Assembly: GCA_947455195.1 (NCBI GenBank) | Contig: CANGMI010000008.1 | Span: forward strand, 186,001-250,000 | DNA length: 64,000 nucleotides | Direction of reading: 5' to 3' | DNA from: Pseudomonadota bacterium | Lineage (GTDB): Bacteria; Pseudomonadota; Gammaproteobacteria; Burkholderiales; SG8-39 | Part shown: positions 8,734 through 19,179 of the stretch, one piece after another | How the letters are laid out: each line of letters starts with the position of its first letter | How positions within the stretch are numbered: position 1 is the stretch's first letter | Position numbers and translations under genes: made by a program | Notes under the pieces: model-generated | Database searches by the model: none | What the model was told of the DNA's origin: nothing | Seen by the model: only the letters and a program-made list of their open reading frames with translations

Positions 8734-10356
8734 CTAGTATTTGGAGTGCGCCATGTGGCGCAGGAGGTCATCGATCGAGACGTGCATGACCTGGGTGATG
8801 AACGCCGGGAAGATGCCGGCAGCCAGCACCGTCAGTGCGAGGAGGCCCAGAACCGCGATCTCGCGCCTGTCCACATCGACAAGCCCGGCGACCTGAGCGT
8901 TGGCAACCTCGCCGAAGAGGACTCGTTTCACCATCCACAGCGTGTAGGCCGCCCCCCAGATGAGTGTCGTTGCCGCGAGCAGACCGATCCAGAAGTCGTA
9001 CTTGATTGCCGCCACGATCACCATGAATTCGCCCACGAATCCACTGGTACCGGGCAGACCGCAATTGGCCATGGCGAAGAGGACCATGAAGGCAGCGAAC
9101 ACCGGCATGCGGTTGGCTACGCCGCCATAGTCGGCGATGGCTCGCGTGTGCATGCGGTCGTAGAGGACCCCGATCGAGAGGAACATTGCCGCGGAGACAA
9201 AGCCGTGCGAGATCATCTGGACCAGAGCACCCTCGAGGCCTGCCGCGCTGAAGATGAAGAAGCCCAGCGTCACGAAGCCCATGTGCGAGATCGAGGAGTA
9301 GGCCACCAGTTTCTTCATGTCGGTCTGCACCATCGCCACCAGCCCGACGTACACCACGGCGACCAGAGACAGGGTGACCATGAACGGCGCGAACGCATGA
9401 CTGGCGTCGGGCAGGATCGGCAACGCGAACCGGATGAAACCGTAGGCCCCCAGTTTGAGCATGATGGCAGCCAGCACGGCCGAGCCGCCGGTCGGCGCCT
9501 CGACGTGTGCGTCAGGCAACCAGGTGTGCACCGGCCACATCGGGACCTTGACCGAAAAAGCCGCGAAGAACGCGAGAAAGAGCAGTTTCTGCGTCTCGAG
9601 CGAAATCGGCAGTGTGTGGAAGTCGGCGATCGAGAAACTGCCACCACTGGCGTTGTAGAGCCAGACCAGCGCCACCAGAAGGAGCAAGGACCCGAGAAGG
9701 GTGTAGAGAAAGAACTTGAACGCCGCGTAGACGCGATTCTGGCCACCCCAGACGCCGATCACGATATACATCGGGATCAGGGTCGCCTCGAAGAAGACGT
9801 AGAAAAGAATGGCATCGAGCGCTGCAAAGACGCCATTCATCAGCCCGGACATGATCAGGAAAGCGGCCAGATATTGCGCAACCCGGGTCGTGATGACTTC
9901 CCAGCCCGCGATCACGACCAGAATGGTGACGAAACTGTTGAGGAGAACGAAGATGAGCGAAATCCCGTCGACACCGAGTGCGTACTGCATGTGAAAGCGG
10001 TCAACCCACGAATGGATCTCGGTGAACTGCATGCCGTGCGCACTGACATCGAATCCCGAATAGAGGGGTACCGAAATCAGGAAGCCGAGGATGGCCGTGG
10101 CAAGCGAAATACGCCGAGCGAGCGGCGCCCTCGCCTCGCTGCTTGCCAGACCGAGCACAAGGACACCCCCGGCAATCGGCACCCAGACCGTCAACGAAAG
10201 CCACGGGATTTCGGGCGAGAAGCCCAGAGCTCCGACCACCCAGGCGGCAACGACCACCGCCGCGGCGACCAGCCACCACAGGGCGCTGCCAGCGGGCGCA
10301 GCCACCCCGCTCGGCACCTCGCCCGCATGGTGTGAATCGGCATGTGAATGCTGCAC
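8734..10356 (-). CDS. nuoM: NADH-quinone oxidoreductase subunit M, with N-terminal extension
   Basis: Antiporter-like, proton-pumping membrane subunit of complex I. The core has MVTLSLVAVVYVGLVAMVQTD, KKLVAYSSISHMGFV and the PVHTWLPDAHVEAPT loop. At 540 aa it is about 45 residues longer than usual. The usual start near PWLSLTVWVPIAGG is preceded here by a His-rich MQHSHADSHH and an extra hydrophobic helix (about residues 24-46). The start is a GTG at 10356 with AGGGGA five bases upstream, so the extension seems to be translated. It follows nuoL by 43 bases. Confidence 0.95.
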   Translation of the reverse strand: MQHSHADSHHAGEVPSGVAAPAGSALWWLVAAAVVVAAWVVGALGFSPEIPWLSLTVWVPIAGGVLVLGLASSEARAPLARRISLATAILGFLISVPLYSGFDVSAHGMQFTEIHSWVDRFHMQYALGVDGISLIFVLLNSFVTILVVIAGWEVITTRVAQYLAAFLIMSGLMNGVFAALDAILFYVFFEATLIPMYIVIGVWGGQNRVYAAFKFFLYTLLGSLLLLVALVWLYNASGGSFSIADFHTLPISLETQKLLFLAFFAAFSVKVPMWPVHTWLPDAHVEAPTGGSAVLAAIMLKLGAYGFIRFALPILPDASHAFAPFMVTLSLVAVVYVGLVAMVQTDMKKLVAYSSISHMGFVTLGFFIFSAAGLEGALVQMISHGFVSAAMFLSIGVLYDRMHTRAIADYGGVANRMPVFAAFMVLFAMANCGLPGTSGFVGEFMVIVAAIKYDFWIGLLAATTLIWGAAYTLWMVKRVLFGEVANAQVAGLVDVDRREIAVLGLLALTVLAAGIFPAFITQVMHVSIDDLLRHMAHSKY

Positions 10357-10361
10357 GTCTA

Positions 10362-10367
10362 TCCCCT
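10362..10367 (-). promoter_or_regulatory. Ribosome binding site of nuoM
   Basis: AGGGGA on the minus strand, five bases before the GTG at 10356. It supports translation from that GTG and therefore the extended N-terminus of NuoM. Confidence 0.7.
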
Positions 10368-10399
10368 GTTGCGTTGTCGCGCTGCAGCCCCCGACGGGG

Positions 10400-12361
10400 T
10401 CAGACGCGCACCATCCAGATCCACAGCGTCAGCAGCAGGAAAGCCCCTGCAATCATCGCAAACGCATAGTGGTAGACAAGTCCGGTCTGCACCGAGCGCA
10501 CCAGCCCCGAGAGCCAGCCGACGACGCGTGCAGTACCGTTCACGAAAAAGCCGTCGATCACGAGCACATCGCCGATCGACCACAGCTTGCGACCGATGGC
10601 AACGGCGCCACCAGCGAGAAAGCGCTGATTGAAATCATCGAGCCCGTACTTGGCCTCGAGAATGCGAACCGGGCCGCCCAGTGCCTCACGCGCACGGCCC
10701 GCGAGTGCCGGATTGAACAAGTACAGGTAGGCCGCAATCAGGATGCCCGACAGTGACAGCCAGAACGGTGCGCCGAGCAAACCCTCCAGCATGAAGTGCC
10801 CGATGCCATGGTATTCCTCGGCCAGGTGTGCAATGCCTGCGTGGGCAGGCGAATAGACGATGGCGCCATCGAAGAATGGCCCGAAAACCAGAGGCTCGAT
10901 CAAGTACCCGGCCACAACAGCGGGTATCGCAAGGAGCACGAGCGGCACGGTCACGACCCAGGGTTGCTCGTGCAGATGCTCGATCGTATGGGCATCCATG
11001 CGCGGCGTGCCATGGAAAGTCATGAAGACCATGCGAAACGTGTAGAAAGCGGTGACGATGGTGCACGCGAGCACGCACAGATAGGCAAAGCCTGAGCCCG
11101 CCAGGTGGGACTCCCCCACCGCCTCGATGATGAGGTCCTTGGAGAAGAATCCGGCAAAGCCCGGAACCCCGGCACTCGAAATCGCCGCAATGAGTACGGT
11201 GATCCAGGTAATGGGCATGTAGCGGCGCAGACCGCCCATCCTTCGCATGTCCTGCTCGTGGTGCAGTGCCACGATGACCGAACCGGCGCCCAGGAACAGC
11301 ACCGCCTTGAAGAAGGCGTGGGTCATCAGATGGAAGATGGCCGCCCCGTAGGCTGACGCACCGAGGGCAACCGTCATGTAGCCCAGTTGCGAGAGCGTCG
11401 AATAGGCCACCACCCGCTTGATGTCGTACTGGATGGTCGCCACCAGGGCCATGAAGAAGGCCGTGATGCCACCAATGACCAGAATGAACGTGCGTGCCGT
11501 ATCGGACAATTCGAACAGGGGTGACATGCGCGCCACCATGAAGATGCCCGCCGTGACCATGGTGGCTGCGTGGATGAGCGCCGAAATCGGGGTCGGACCC
11601 TCCATCGAGTCAGGCAACCAGACATGCAGCGGAAACTGCGCCGACTTGCCCATGGCGCCGATGAAAAGACAGATGCAGATCACCGACATCAGGGACCACG
11701 GCACACCGGCAAAAAGTTCGATGCTCGCGGCATTGAGTCCGGGCGCCCGCGCGAAGACCTCCGCGTAATCGAGGCTTCCGAAGTGGGCGAGCACCAGGCC
11801 GATCCCCATCAGGAAGCCGAAGTCGCCGACCCGGTTGACGAGAAACGCCTTCATGTTGGCGTAGACGGCGCTCGGCCGTGTGAACCAGAACCCGATCAGC
11901 AGGTAGGACACGAGGCCGACCGCCTCCCATCCGAAGAACAGTTGCAGGAAGTTGTTGCTCATCACCAGCATGAGCATCGAGAAAGTGAAGAGCGATATGT
12001 AGGCAAAGAAGCGCTGATAGCCCGGGTCGTCGTGCATGTAGCCGATGGTGTACAGATGCACCATGAGCGAGACGAAAGTGACGACCAGCATCATCAGTAC
12101 GGTGAGATTGTCGATCTGGAACCCGACCTGCAAGGGCACGTCGCCCAGCATCGCCCATGTGTAGAGCACCCCGTTGAAGGCATGGCCCGCGACGATGACG
12201 TCCTGAGCCACCACCAGAGAGGCGAGAAGAGCCACCAGCACACCGCCGATCGTGACGGTGTGAGCGCCCTTGCGTCCGATGCGCCGACCGAACAGCCCGG
12301 CAAGGAGAGCCCCGGCGAGCGGTGCCAACGGCACGAGGAGGTAGATCGTCTTCATGTCCAT
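10400..12361 (-). CDS. nuoL: NADH-quinone oxidoreductase subunit L
   Basis: Largest antiporter-like membrane subunit of complex I (653 aa), which includes the long lateral amphipathic helix near its C-terminus. Visible are the Proton_antipo_N region (NNFLQLFFGWEAVGLVSYLL), KSAQFPLHVWLPDSMEGPT and VVAYSTLSQLGYM. The start is ATG at 12361, with a second ATG two codons on, four bases after the nuoK stop. It is part of the nuo operon. Confidence 0.97.
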   Translation of the reverse strand: MDMKTIYLLVPLAPLAGALLAGLFGRRIGRKGAHTVTIGGVLVALLASLVVAQDVIVAGHAFNGVLYTWAMLGDVPLQVGFQIDNLTVLMMLVVTFVSLMVHLYTIGYMHDDPGYQRFFAYISLFTFSMLMLVMSNNFLQLFFGWEAVGLVSYLLIGFWFTRPSAVYANMKAFLVNRVGDFGFLMGIGLVLAHFGSLDYAEVFARAPGLNAASIELFAGVPWSLMSVICICLFIGAMGKSAQFPLHVWLPDSMEGPTPISALIHAATMVTAGIFMVARMSPLFELSDTARTFILVIGGITAFFMALVATIQYDIKRVVAYSTLSQLGYMTVALGASAYGAAIFHLMTHAFFKAVLFLGAGSVIVALHHEQDMRRMGGLRRYMPITWITVLIAAISSAGVPGFAGFFSKDLIIEAVGESHLAGSGFAYLCVLACTIVTAFYTFRMVFMTFHGTPRMDAHTIEHLHEQPWVVTVPLVLLAIPAVVAGYLIEPLVFGPFFDGAIVYSPAHAGIAHLAEEYHGIGHFMLEGLLGAPFWLSLSGILIAAYLYLFNPALAGRAREALGGPVRILEAKYGLDDFNQRFLAGGAVAIGRKLWSIGDVLVIDGFFVNGTARVVGWLSGLVRSVQTGLVYHYAFAMIAGAFLLLTLWIWMVRV

Positions 12362-12364
12362 GAT

Positions 12365-12679
12365 CTAGCCCTTGAGCGCGTCGAGGTCATCGACGTTGAT
12401 GGTGCGCAGGTTGCGAAACAGCACGACCAGAATGGCCAGTCCGATGGCCGACTCGGCTGCCGCAACCGTGAGTATGAAGAACACGAACACCTGCCCGGCC
12501 AGATCGCCGAGGAAGTGCGAGAAGGCGATGAAGTTCAGGTTCACCGCGAGCAGCATCAGCTCGATCGCCATCAGCAGGATGATGACGTTCTTGCGGTTCA
12601 GGAAGATACCCACGACCGAGATCGCGAAGAGGATGGCGCCCAGCACGAGAAAGTGTCCGAGCGAGAGTGAATGCATCAT
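12365..12679 (-). CDS. nuoK: NADH-quinone oxidoreductase subunit K
   Basis: Small three-helix membrane subunit of complex I (104 aa, MrpC-like). It contains the conserved Glu in [14 protein letters not shown] and the second conserved Glu in [12 protein letters not shown], both part of the proton path. It starts three bases after the nuoJ stop; two adjacent ATGs are possible. Confidence 0.97.
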   Translation of the reverse strand: MMHSLSLGHFLVLGAILFAISVVGIFLNRKNVIILLMAIELMLLAVNLNFIAFSHFLGDLAGQVFVFFILTVAAAESAIGLAILVVLFRNLRTINVDDLDALKG

Positions 12680-12682
12680 GGG

Positions 12683-13285
12683 TCAGTCCTTCTCGGAAGC
12701 CATCGTGACCATGCGTACCCGGTCCTGACGGCGCACCTTCACCTGCTCGGCAGGATCGACGTAGCGGGTGTCCTTGCGCTTGCGCATGGTGAGCGAGATG
12801 GCAGCCACGATGGCGACCAGCAGCAGAACGGCAGCGATTTCGAAGGCGTAGGCGTAGTCGGTGTACATCACCATGCCCAGCGCACGGGTATTGCTGTAGC
12901 CACTCGCCGCCTCTGCCGGCCGGGGTAGCCGCTCCGGCCCGAAGTAGCGACTGGCGACCACCATGGCCATCTCGGCCACCATGATGCCGCCCACCACCAG
13001 GCCGGGAATGAGGTAGGCCCAGAAGCCCTCGCGCAGGCGATCCAGATTGATGTCGAGCATCATCACCACGAAGAGGAACAGCACCATCACCGCACCGACA
13101 TAGACGAGCACGAGGCTGATGGCGAGAAATTCGGCGCGCAGCATCAGCCAGATGGCCGATGCGGTGAAGAAGGCAAGCACCAGACTGAGCGCCGCATGCA
13201 CCGGGTTGCGCGTGAGGATCACCGCGAGCCCGGCAAGCACAAGCACGGCGCTGAACAGGTAGAAGGCGACCCACTCGATTGTCAT
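12683..13285 (-). CDS. nuoJ: NADH-quinone oxidoreductase subunit J
   Basis: Membrane subunit of complex I (200 aa, five helices). The conserved TM3 segment LVLVYVGAVMVLFLFVVMML is present and the polar C-terminal tail is basic. It lies between nuoI, with a 69-base gap, and nuoK. Confidence 0.97.
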   Translation of the reverse strand: MTIEWVAFYLFSAVLVLAGLAVILTRNPVHAALSLVLAFFTASAIWLMLRAEFLAISLVLVYVGAVMVLFLFVVMMLDINLDRLREGFWAYLIPGLVVGGIMVAEMAMVVASRYFGPERLPRPAEAASGYSNTRALGMVMYTDYAYAFEIAAVLLLVAIVAAISLTMRKRKDTRYVDPAEQVKVRRQDRVRMVTMASEKD

Positions 13286-13354
13286 GAACGTCGAAATCCC
13301 TCGTCTGTCGATGTCGACTGCAGGCGCCTCAGCGCGCCGGCAGGCATCGTGCGT

Positions 13355-13846
13355 TTACCGGAATGCCGCATCGGCAGCCCGATCCTTCGCGATCTGCTCT
13401 TCGTAGCGGTCACCGACCGCCAGCAGCATGTCCTTCGTGTAGTAGAGGTCACCGCGCTTCTCGCCGTGGTACTCGAACTGTCGTGTCTCGACGATGGAAT
13501 CGACCGGGCACGACTCTTCGCAGAAGCCGCAGAAGATGCACTTGGTGAGATCGATGTCGTAACGCGTGGTACGACGCGTGCCGTCGTCGCGCTGATCGGA
13601 TTCGATGGTGATGGCAAGCGCCGGACAGACGGCCTCGCAAAGCTTGCAGGCAATGCAGCGCTCCTCCCCATTGGGATAGCGACGCAGCGCGTGCAGACCT
13701 CGAAAGCGCGGACTCAGCGGTGTCTTCTCTTCGGGGAATCGCACCGTGATCTTCCGTGCAAAGAGATGACGGCCCGTGATCGCCATGCCCTTGAGCAACT
13801 CGACCAGCAGGAAAGATCGCAAGAACGTCTGGATTTGACGGATCAT
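13355..13846 (-). CDS. nuoI: NADH-quinone oxidoreductase subunit I (two [4Fe-4S] clusters)
   Basis: Peripheral-arm electron carrier of complex I (163 aa). Two ferredoxin motifs bind clusters N6a and N6b: Cys64-x2-Cys67-x2-Cys70-x3-Cys74-Pro, and Cys103-x2-Cys106-x2-Cys109-x3-Cys113-Pro. The N-terminal amphipathic helix contacts the membrane arm. The gene follows nuoH by 18 bases. Confidence 0.98.
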   Translation of the reverse strand: MIRQIQTFLRSFLLVELLKGMAITGRHLFARKITVRFPEEKTPLSPRFRGLHALRRYPNGEERCIACKLCEAVCPALAITIESDQRDDGTRRTTRYDIDLTKCIFCGFCEESCPVDSIVETRQFEYHGEKRGDLYYTKDMLLAVGDRYEEQIAKDRAADAAFR

Positions 13847-13864
13847 GATCGCGTGCTCGCCGGG

Positions 13865-14965
13865 TCAATACCAGATGTTGAAAGGAGTCTGCATCCAGGC
13901 CGCAACCAGCACGACCCAGACGATGGTCACCGGAATGAAGACCTTCCAGCCCAGACGCATGATCTGGTCGTAGCGATATCGCGGGAAGGTCGCGCGGAAC
14001 CACAGGAAACAGAAGAGCAGGAACAGCACCTTCACGAGGAGCCAGAACACATTGGGGCCGAAGAGCAGCGGCCCGAGCACCGGGACGGCCTGCAGCGCCG
14101 GAATCGCGAAGGGTGGCTCCCAGCCACCCAGGAACATGATCACGGCCAGCGCGGACACGAGAATCATGTTGGCGTATTCGGCCAGGAAGAACACGGCAAA
14201 TCCCATGCCGGAGTACTCCACATGGAAGCCAGCCACGATTTCCGATTCACCCTCGGCCACATCGAAGGGCGCGCGGTTGGTTTCGGCCACAGCCGAAATG
14301 AAGTACACGATGAACATCGGAAAGAGCGGCAACCAGTTCCACGAGAACAGGTTGAGCCCATGATCGGCAAACCACCCTTTCGCCTGCGACTGTACGATAT
14401 CGGACAGGTTGAGACTGTGCGACACCATGAGCACGCACACCAGCGCAAAGCCCATCGCGATCTCGTAGGAAACGATCTGTGCCGCCGAACGCATCGCACC
14501 GAGAAATGCATACTTCGAGTTGGACGCCCAACCGGCAATGATCACCCCGTAGACACCCATCGAGGTAATGGCCATCACGTAGAGCAGGCCCGCATTCACG
14601 TCGGCCAGCACGACCTGCGGACTGAACGGGATCACCGCCCAGGCAGCGAGGGCGGGCATGATCGACAGCACCGGCGCGAGCAGGAACAGAAAGCGGTTGG
14701 CCCCAACCGGCAGAACGATTTCCTTCGTCATGAGCTTCAAGGCGTCGGCAATCGGCTGCAACCAGCCATATCCGACCCGGTTGGGACCCATGCGGATCTG
14801 CATCCAGCCGATCACCTTGCGCTCGGCGAGCGTGAGGTAGGCCACTGCGCCCATGAGCGGCAGCACGATCGCGATTATGCCAAGCAAGGTCCAGATCAGG
14901 ACCGCCGCGAGAGGGCCCCAGACCGGCCCGATCTGACTCGTCATGAAGGCTTCAATCACGCCCAT
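13865..14965 (-). CDS. nuoH: NADH-quinone oxidoreductase subunit H
   Basis: Membrane subunit that forms the quinone chamber of complex I (366 aa, about 8-9 helices). Conserved stretches are [19 protein letters not shown], the acidic loop [20 protein letters not shown], and a terminal [10 protein letters not shown]. The ATG at 14965 overlaps the nuoG TGA (TGATG), which supports this start over upstream codons. Confidence 0.98.
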   Translation of the reverse strand: MGVIEAFMTSQIGPVWGPLAAVLIWTLLGIIAIVLPLMGAVAYLTLAERKVIGWMQIRMGPNRVGYGWLQPIADALKLMTKEIVLPVGANRFLFLLAPVLSIMPALAAWAVIPFSPQVVLADVNAGLLYVMAITSMGVYGVIIAGWASNSKYAFLGAMRSAAQIVSYEIAMGFALVCVLMVSHSLNLSDIVQSQAKGWFADHGLNLFSWNWLPLFPMFIVYFISAVAETNRAPFDVAEGESEIVAGFHVEYSGMGFAVFFLAEYANMILVSALAVIMFLGGWEPPFAIPALQAVPVLGPLLFGPNVFWLLVKVLFLLFCFLWFRATFPRYRYDQIMRLGWKVFIPVTIVWVVLVAAWMQTPFNIWY

Positions 14966-17304
14966 CACGCAGCCTCCACCCGAATGGCATCGTACATGGC
15001 ACCCAGCGAACGGGTCGACGCATGGGCTGCCGCAACCCGCACACACCCCTCAGGCACAGCGGGGTCGAGCATGACTTCAAGCACGACGGGCTCGGCGCCC
15101 TGACTGACCCGGGCCTGCGCACCGGCTGTGAGACCGAGCACGGCAAGCGTCGATGCACAGGCACGCAACCGAGGTTCCAGCGCGTCGCGCGTCTGCTGCA
15201 GCGCGCTTGCGCGCCGCACGATCGGGTCGACGGCGTAGATCGGCACTTCGCCGATGCGCTCGACCACGGCGGGCGCCGAACCCACCTCGGCGGCCACCGC
15301 CCAGTTGCCCCCGTCGATCGTGTTGTCGAGACGAGCGAGAATCGATTCGGCGGCGGGCAGCATCGCCTGCACTGCCTCGATCGTCTCGAAGGCAAGTGCC
15401 GACTGTCCGAGCATGGTCGCCAGCACCCGGAGCACCTTCCAGCCCGGACGGGCTTCGCCCAGCGGATGCACGACCGCATTGAATGACTGCAACCGCCCCT
15501 CGGCATTCACGAAGCTGCCCGCGGTCTCGGTAAAGGGCGCAATCGGCAGCACCACATCGGCGCGGTCGTCTGCACGCGGCGCATAGGCCGAGAAGGCCAG
15601 CACGAAGTCCGCCGAGGCGAGCGCTGCACGGGCAAGGGCCGGATCAGCGCAGTCCAGATCGGGCTCGAGTCCGAAGAGCAGATAGCCTTTTCGCGGTTGC
15701 GCCAGCATGGCGCGGGCATCGAGGCCCGACCCGTGGGGTACCGCGCCCGCGACATGACCGCCCACCGCATTGGCACCTTCGCCCAGGAAACCCCAGGGGG
15801 CGCCCAGCAGTGCACCCAGGCGCTGGGCCAGCACGACGATTTCAGTGCGACTGCCAAGGGCATTGACAACGCTGCCGAGCAGGATCGCCCGGCGCTCGCC
15901 GCCAGTGAGACTGGCCGCCATGGCACGCGCGGCCGGGGTCACGGTCACCAGCGCAGCCTCTGGCGGCACCGGCTGATCGAGCGCCTCGGCGACGGCACGC
16001 ACCACTTGCGCCAGCGATTCGGCCAGTCGCGACGGCGCCACGGCAAGACGATGTGCCACGCGCATCAGCGGATCGTCATCGCAGACCTGCAGCAGATTCA
16101 CCTCGCCACGACGCGCCGCCTGACGCAGGCGCTGCGCGAGCAGGGGGTGATCCTTGCGCAGGAACGAGCCGATCACGAGGACACGATCGAGTTCGCTCAG
16201 CGCAGAAACCGGCAGCCCGAGCCACGGGATACCCGCCGAGTAGGCGTCGGCCCGGAAATCGACCTGACGCAACCGGAAGTCGATGTTGCCGCTGCCGAGG
16301 GCGCGTACCAGCGCCTGCAGCAACCACAACTCTTCGAGCGTTGCCTGGGGCGATGCGAGCGCGCCCAGCGAGGCAGCGCCATGGCTGTCGATCACGGACC
16401 GGAGCCCGGTCACGGCACGCTCGAGGGCAGTCTGCCAGTCGGTCTCGACCCAACCCTGACCGGCGCGCACCATCGGGCGAGTCAGCCGATCGGGATGGTT
16501 CAGCCCGAGGTAGGAAAAACGATCACGATCGGAGAGCCAGCACTCGTTGATGGCCTCGTTCTCGAGGGGAACGACGCGCATCACGCGGTTCTGCTTCACC
16601 TGGGTGATGAGATTGGATCCGAGCGAGTCATGCGCAGCGATGGTCTTGCGGCGCGACAGTTCCCAGGTACGGGCGCTGTAACGGAAGGGCTTCGATGTCA
16701 GCGCCCCCACCGGGCAGATGTCGATCATGTTGCCCGACAGTTCTGAATCGACCGATTGACCGACAAAGGCCACGATCTCCGAGTGCTCGCCGCGACCGAT
16801 CATGCCCAGTTCCATGACGCCGGCCACTTCCTGGCCAAAGCGCACGCAGCGGGTGCACTGGATGCAGCGGCTCATCTCTTCAGCGGAGACGAGGGGGCCG
16901 ACGTCCTTGCTGCCGACCACCCGTTTTTCCTCGTCGAAGCGGGAGGCAGACCCTCCGTAACCCACCGCCAGATCCTGCAACTGACACTCGCCACCCTGGT
17001 CACAGATCGGGCAGTCGAGCGGATGATTGATCAGGAGAAATTCCATCACGCCGTTCTGGGCCTGGCGTGCCTTGGCCGAGTGGGTCTGAACCTTCATCCC
17101 ATCGGTGACCGGCGTCGCGCAGGCCGGCAGCGGCTTCGGGGCCTTCTCGACATCGACCAGACACATGCGGCAGTTGGCTGCGATCGAGAGCTTGTGGTGA
17201 TAGCAGAAGTGCGGCACGTACAGCCCGAGACGCGTTGCTGCCTCCATTACCATGGTGCCCGGTGCAACTTCGACCGCCTGGCCGTCGATCTCGACTTTCA
17301 GCAT
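14965..17304 (-). CDS. nuoG: NADH-quinone oxidoreductase subunit G
   Basis: Iron-sulfur subunit of the NADH module (779 aa). Ligand sets are visible in order: [2Fe-2S] Cys34, 45, 48, 62; the His94-x3-Cys98-x2-Cys101-x5-Cys107 [4Fe-4S] set; and Cys147, 150, 153 plus the Cys of DICPVG. A long molybdopterin-oxidoreductase-like domain follows. I do not see the extra CxxC..C set of the N7 cluster. The ATG at 17304 (MLKVEIDG) gives the normal ferredoxin-like N-terminus and sits 16 bases after nuoF; upstream in-frame codons would overlap nuoF. Confidence 0.96.
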   Translation of the reverse strand: MLKVEIDGQAVEVAPGTMVMEAATRLGLYVPHFCYHHKLSIAANCRMCLVDVEKAPKPLPACATPVTDGMKVQTHSAKARQAQNGVMEFLLINHPLDCPICDQGGECQLQDLAVGYGGSASRFDEEKRVVGSKDVGPLVSAEEMSRCIQCTRCVRFGQEVAGVMELGMIGRGEHSEIVAFVGQSVDSELSGNMIDICPVGALTSKPFRYSARTWELSRRKTIAAHDSLGSNLITQVKQNRVMRVVPLENEAINECWLSDRDRFSYLGLNHPDRLTRPMVRAGQGWVETDWQTALERAVTGLRSVIDSHGAASLGALASPQATLEELWLLQALVRALGSGNIDFRLRQVDFRADAYSAGIPWLGLPVSALSELDRVLVIGSFLRKDHPLLAQRLRQAARRGEVNLLQVCDDDPLMRVAHRLAVAPSRLAESLAQVVRAVAEALDQPVPPEAALVTVTPAARAMAASLTGGERRAILLGSVVNALGSRTEIVVLAQRLGALLGAPWGFLGEGANAVGGHVAGAVPHGSGLDARAMLAQPRKGYLLFGLEPDLDCADPALARAALASADFVLAFSAYAPRADDRADVVLPIAPFTETAGSFVNAEGRLQSFNAVVHPLGEARPGWKVLRVLATMLGQSALAFETIEAVQAMLPAAESILARLDNTIDGGNWAVAAEVGSAPAVVERIGEVPIYAVDPIVRRASALQQTRDALEPRLRACASTLAVLGLTAGAQARVSQGAEPVVLEVMLDPAVPEGCVRVAAAHASTRSLGAMYDAIRVEAA

Positions 17305-17320
17305 TTGCGACACGTCAGCC

Positions 17321-18697
17321 TCACGCAGCCTGGCCAGCGGCAGTCGCGCCGAGCGCGACCCCCGAGGGCACGCCATGGGCGCCTGCGCGCCCCCAGCGGG
17401 GTTCGATATCGACACCACTCACCATGCAGCGGCGGTGCTCGACGTGGTACTCGAATTCATGGCGGAAGTGCCGCATGAAACTCTTCACGGGAAGAGCCGC
17501 CGCGTCGCCGAGGGCACAGATGGTGCGCCCGGCAATGTTGTCAGCGACCGACAGGAGTTTGTCCAGATCCTCGGGCCGACCATGGCCTTCCTCGATCCGG
17601 TGAACCATGCGATACAGCCACCCGGTACCCTCACGGCACGGCGTGCACTGCCCGCACGACTCCTCATGGTAGAAGTACGACAGGCGCTCGAGCGCCCGCA
17701 CCATGCAGGTGGTTTCGTCCATCACGATGACGGCCCCGGAGCCCAGCATCGACCCTGCCTTGGCGATCGAGTCGTAATCCATGTCGGTGGCCATCATCAC
17801 CTCGGCAGGCAGCACCGGCATCGATGACCCACCGGGAATCACGGCCTTCAGCCGATGACCGTTGCGTACGCCACCCGCCATCTCGAGCAGCGTTGCAAAG
17901 GGCGTCCCGAGCCTCACCTCGTAGTTGCCGGGTCGGTTGACATGGCCGGTCACGGAGAAGAGCTTGGTACCGCCATTGTTGGGCTTGCCCAGTTCGAGGA
18001 ACCGCTCGCCGCCGTTGCGCAGGATCCAGGGCACCGTGGCAAAGGTCTCGGTGTTGTTGATCGTTGTCGGGCGGCCGTAGAGCCCGAAACTGGCTGGAAA
18101 GGGCGGCTTGAACCGGGGCTGCCCCTTCTTGCCTTCGAGCGATTCGAGCAGTGCCGTTTCCTCGCCGCAGATGTAGGCGCCATAGCCGGCGTGAGCGAAG
18201 AGTTCGAAGCTGTAGTCCGACCCGAGGATGCGGCTACCCAGGTACCCGGCGGCACGGGCCTCGTCCAGGGCCTCCTCGAAGCGCTCGTAGACTGACCAGA
18301 CCTCGCCATGAATGTAGTTGTAACCGGCCGTTGCACCCATTGCAAAACCGGCAATGATCATGCCCTCGATGACCGCATGCGGGTTGTAGCGCAGGATGTC
18401 ACGATCCTTGCAGGTCCCTGGTTCGCCCTCATCGGAGTTGCAGACCACGTACTTGGCACCTGGCAGTTGCCGCGGCATGAACGACCACTTCAAGCCGGTG
18501 GGAAAGCCAGCCCCGCCACGACCTCGCAACGATGACTTCTTGAGTTCCGCGATGACCCCATCGGGCGTACCACCGGCGGTCAGCAGCGTGCGCAAGGCCG
18601 CGTATCCACCGCGCGCCTCGTAGTCGGCAAGACACCAGTTCTCGCCGGTGAGACCAGCCATGAGGACGGCGTCGGGGCCGTAGTCGAGCAGGGTCAT
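17321..18697 (-). CDS. nuoF: NADH-quinone oxidoreductase subunit F (NADH/FMN binding)
   Basis: Oxidises NADH and passes electrons through FMN and cluster N3 (458 aa). The FMN/NADH-binding segment [12 protein letters not shown] is at about 59-70, followed by [16 protein letters not shown] and [15 protein letters not shown]. The [4Fe-4S] ligands lie in [13 protein letters not shown] near residue 350, plus a later Cys. Its start overlaps the nuoE stop by four bases (ATGA). Confidence 0.98.
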   Translation of the reverse strand: MTLLDYGPDAVLMAGLTGENWCLADYEARGGYAALRTLLTAGGTPDGVIAELKKSSLRGRGGAGFPTGLKWSFMPRQLPGAKYVVCNSDEGEPGTCKDRDILRYNPHAVIEGMIIAGFAMGATAGYNYIHGEVWSVYERFEEALDEARAAGYLGSRILGSDYSFELFAHAGYGAYICGEETALLESLEGKKGQPRFKPPFPASFGLYGRPTTINNTETFATVPWILRNGGERFLELGKPNNGGTKLFSVTGHVNRPGNYEVRLGTPFATLLEMAGGVRNGHRLKAVIPGGSSMPVLPAEVMMATDMDYDSIAKAGSMLGSGAVIVMDETTCMVRALERLSYFYHEESCGQCTPCREGTGWLYRMVHRIEEGHGRPEDLDKLLSVADNIAGRTICALGDAAALPVKSFMRHFRHEFEYHVEHRRCMVSGVDIEPRWGRAGAHGVPSGVALGATAAGQAA

Positions 18698-19179
18698 GCA
18701 GCGCCCCTCAGTTCATCGATCAGCGCGTCGATCTTCTCGTTCGACAACCGATCGCACATGCGCTTGTTGTTCACCAGCACGACCGGTGCGGTGGCGCAGG
18801 CCCCCATGCACTCCCCTTCCTTCAGCGTGAAGCACCCGTCGGGTGTCGTCTCGTTGAAGCCGATGCCCAGTCGCGCCTTGATGTGATCGGCAGCGGCCAG
18901 CGAACCTTGCAACCCACAGGGAAGACACGTGCAGATGGTGAGCTTGAAGCGACCGGTGGGCTCGAGGTTGTACATGTTGTAGAAGGTCGCCACCTCGTAC
19001 ACCGCCACCGGTGCCATGCCCAGATAACCGGCCACCGCGGCCATGGTCTCGGGCGACAGCCAGCCACACTCATCCTGGGCAATGATGAGCGCGCCCATGA
19101 CCGCCGACTGCTTCTGCTCCGGCGGATACTTCGCGATCTCGCGGTCGATCCGTTGCAATGCGTGGGCTGAAAGACTCAC
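18694..19179 (-). CDS. nuoE: NADH-quinone oxidoreductase subunit E ([2Fe-2S])
   Basis: Thioredoxin-like [2Fe-2S] subunit of the NADH module (161 aa). The ligands follow the family pattern: Cys83-x4-Cys88 and Cys124-x3-Cys128, in CTCLPC and CMGAC. It overlaps nuoD and nuoF by four bases each, which indicates translational coupling. Confidence 0.97.
   Translation of the reverse strand: MSLSAHALQRIDREIAKYPPEQKQSAVMGALIIAQDECGWLSPETMAAVAGYLGMAPVAVYEVATFYNMYNLEPTGRFKLTICTCLPCGLQGSLAAADHIKARLGIGFNETTPDGCFTLKEGECMGACATAPVVLVNNKRMCDRLSNEKIDALIDELRGAA

Noticed and set aside
8473-10335. A long plus-strand open frame opposite nuoM/nuoN
   Set aside because: Very His/Asp/Glu/Arg-rich protein, the mirror of hydrophobic NuoM codons; no coding evidence of its own.
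13196-15103. A 635-codon plus-strand open frame opposite nuoI and nuoH
   Set aside because: Antisense to conserved complex I genes; charged mirror of membrane-helix codons.
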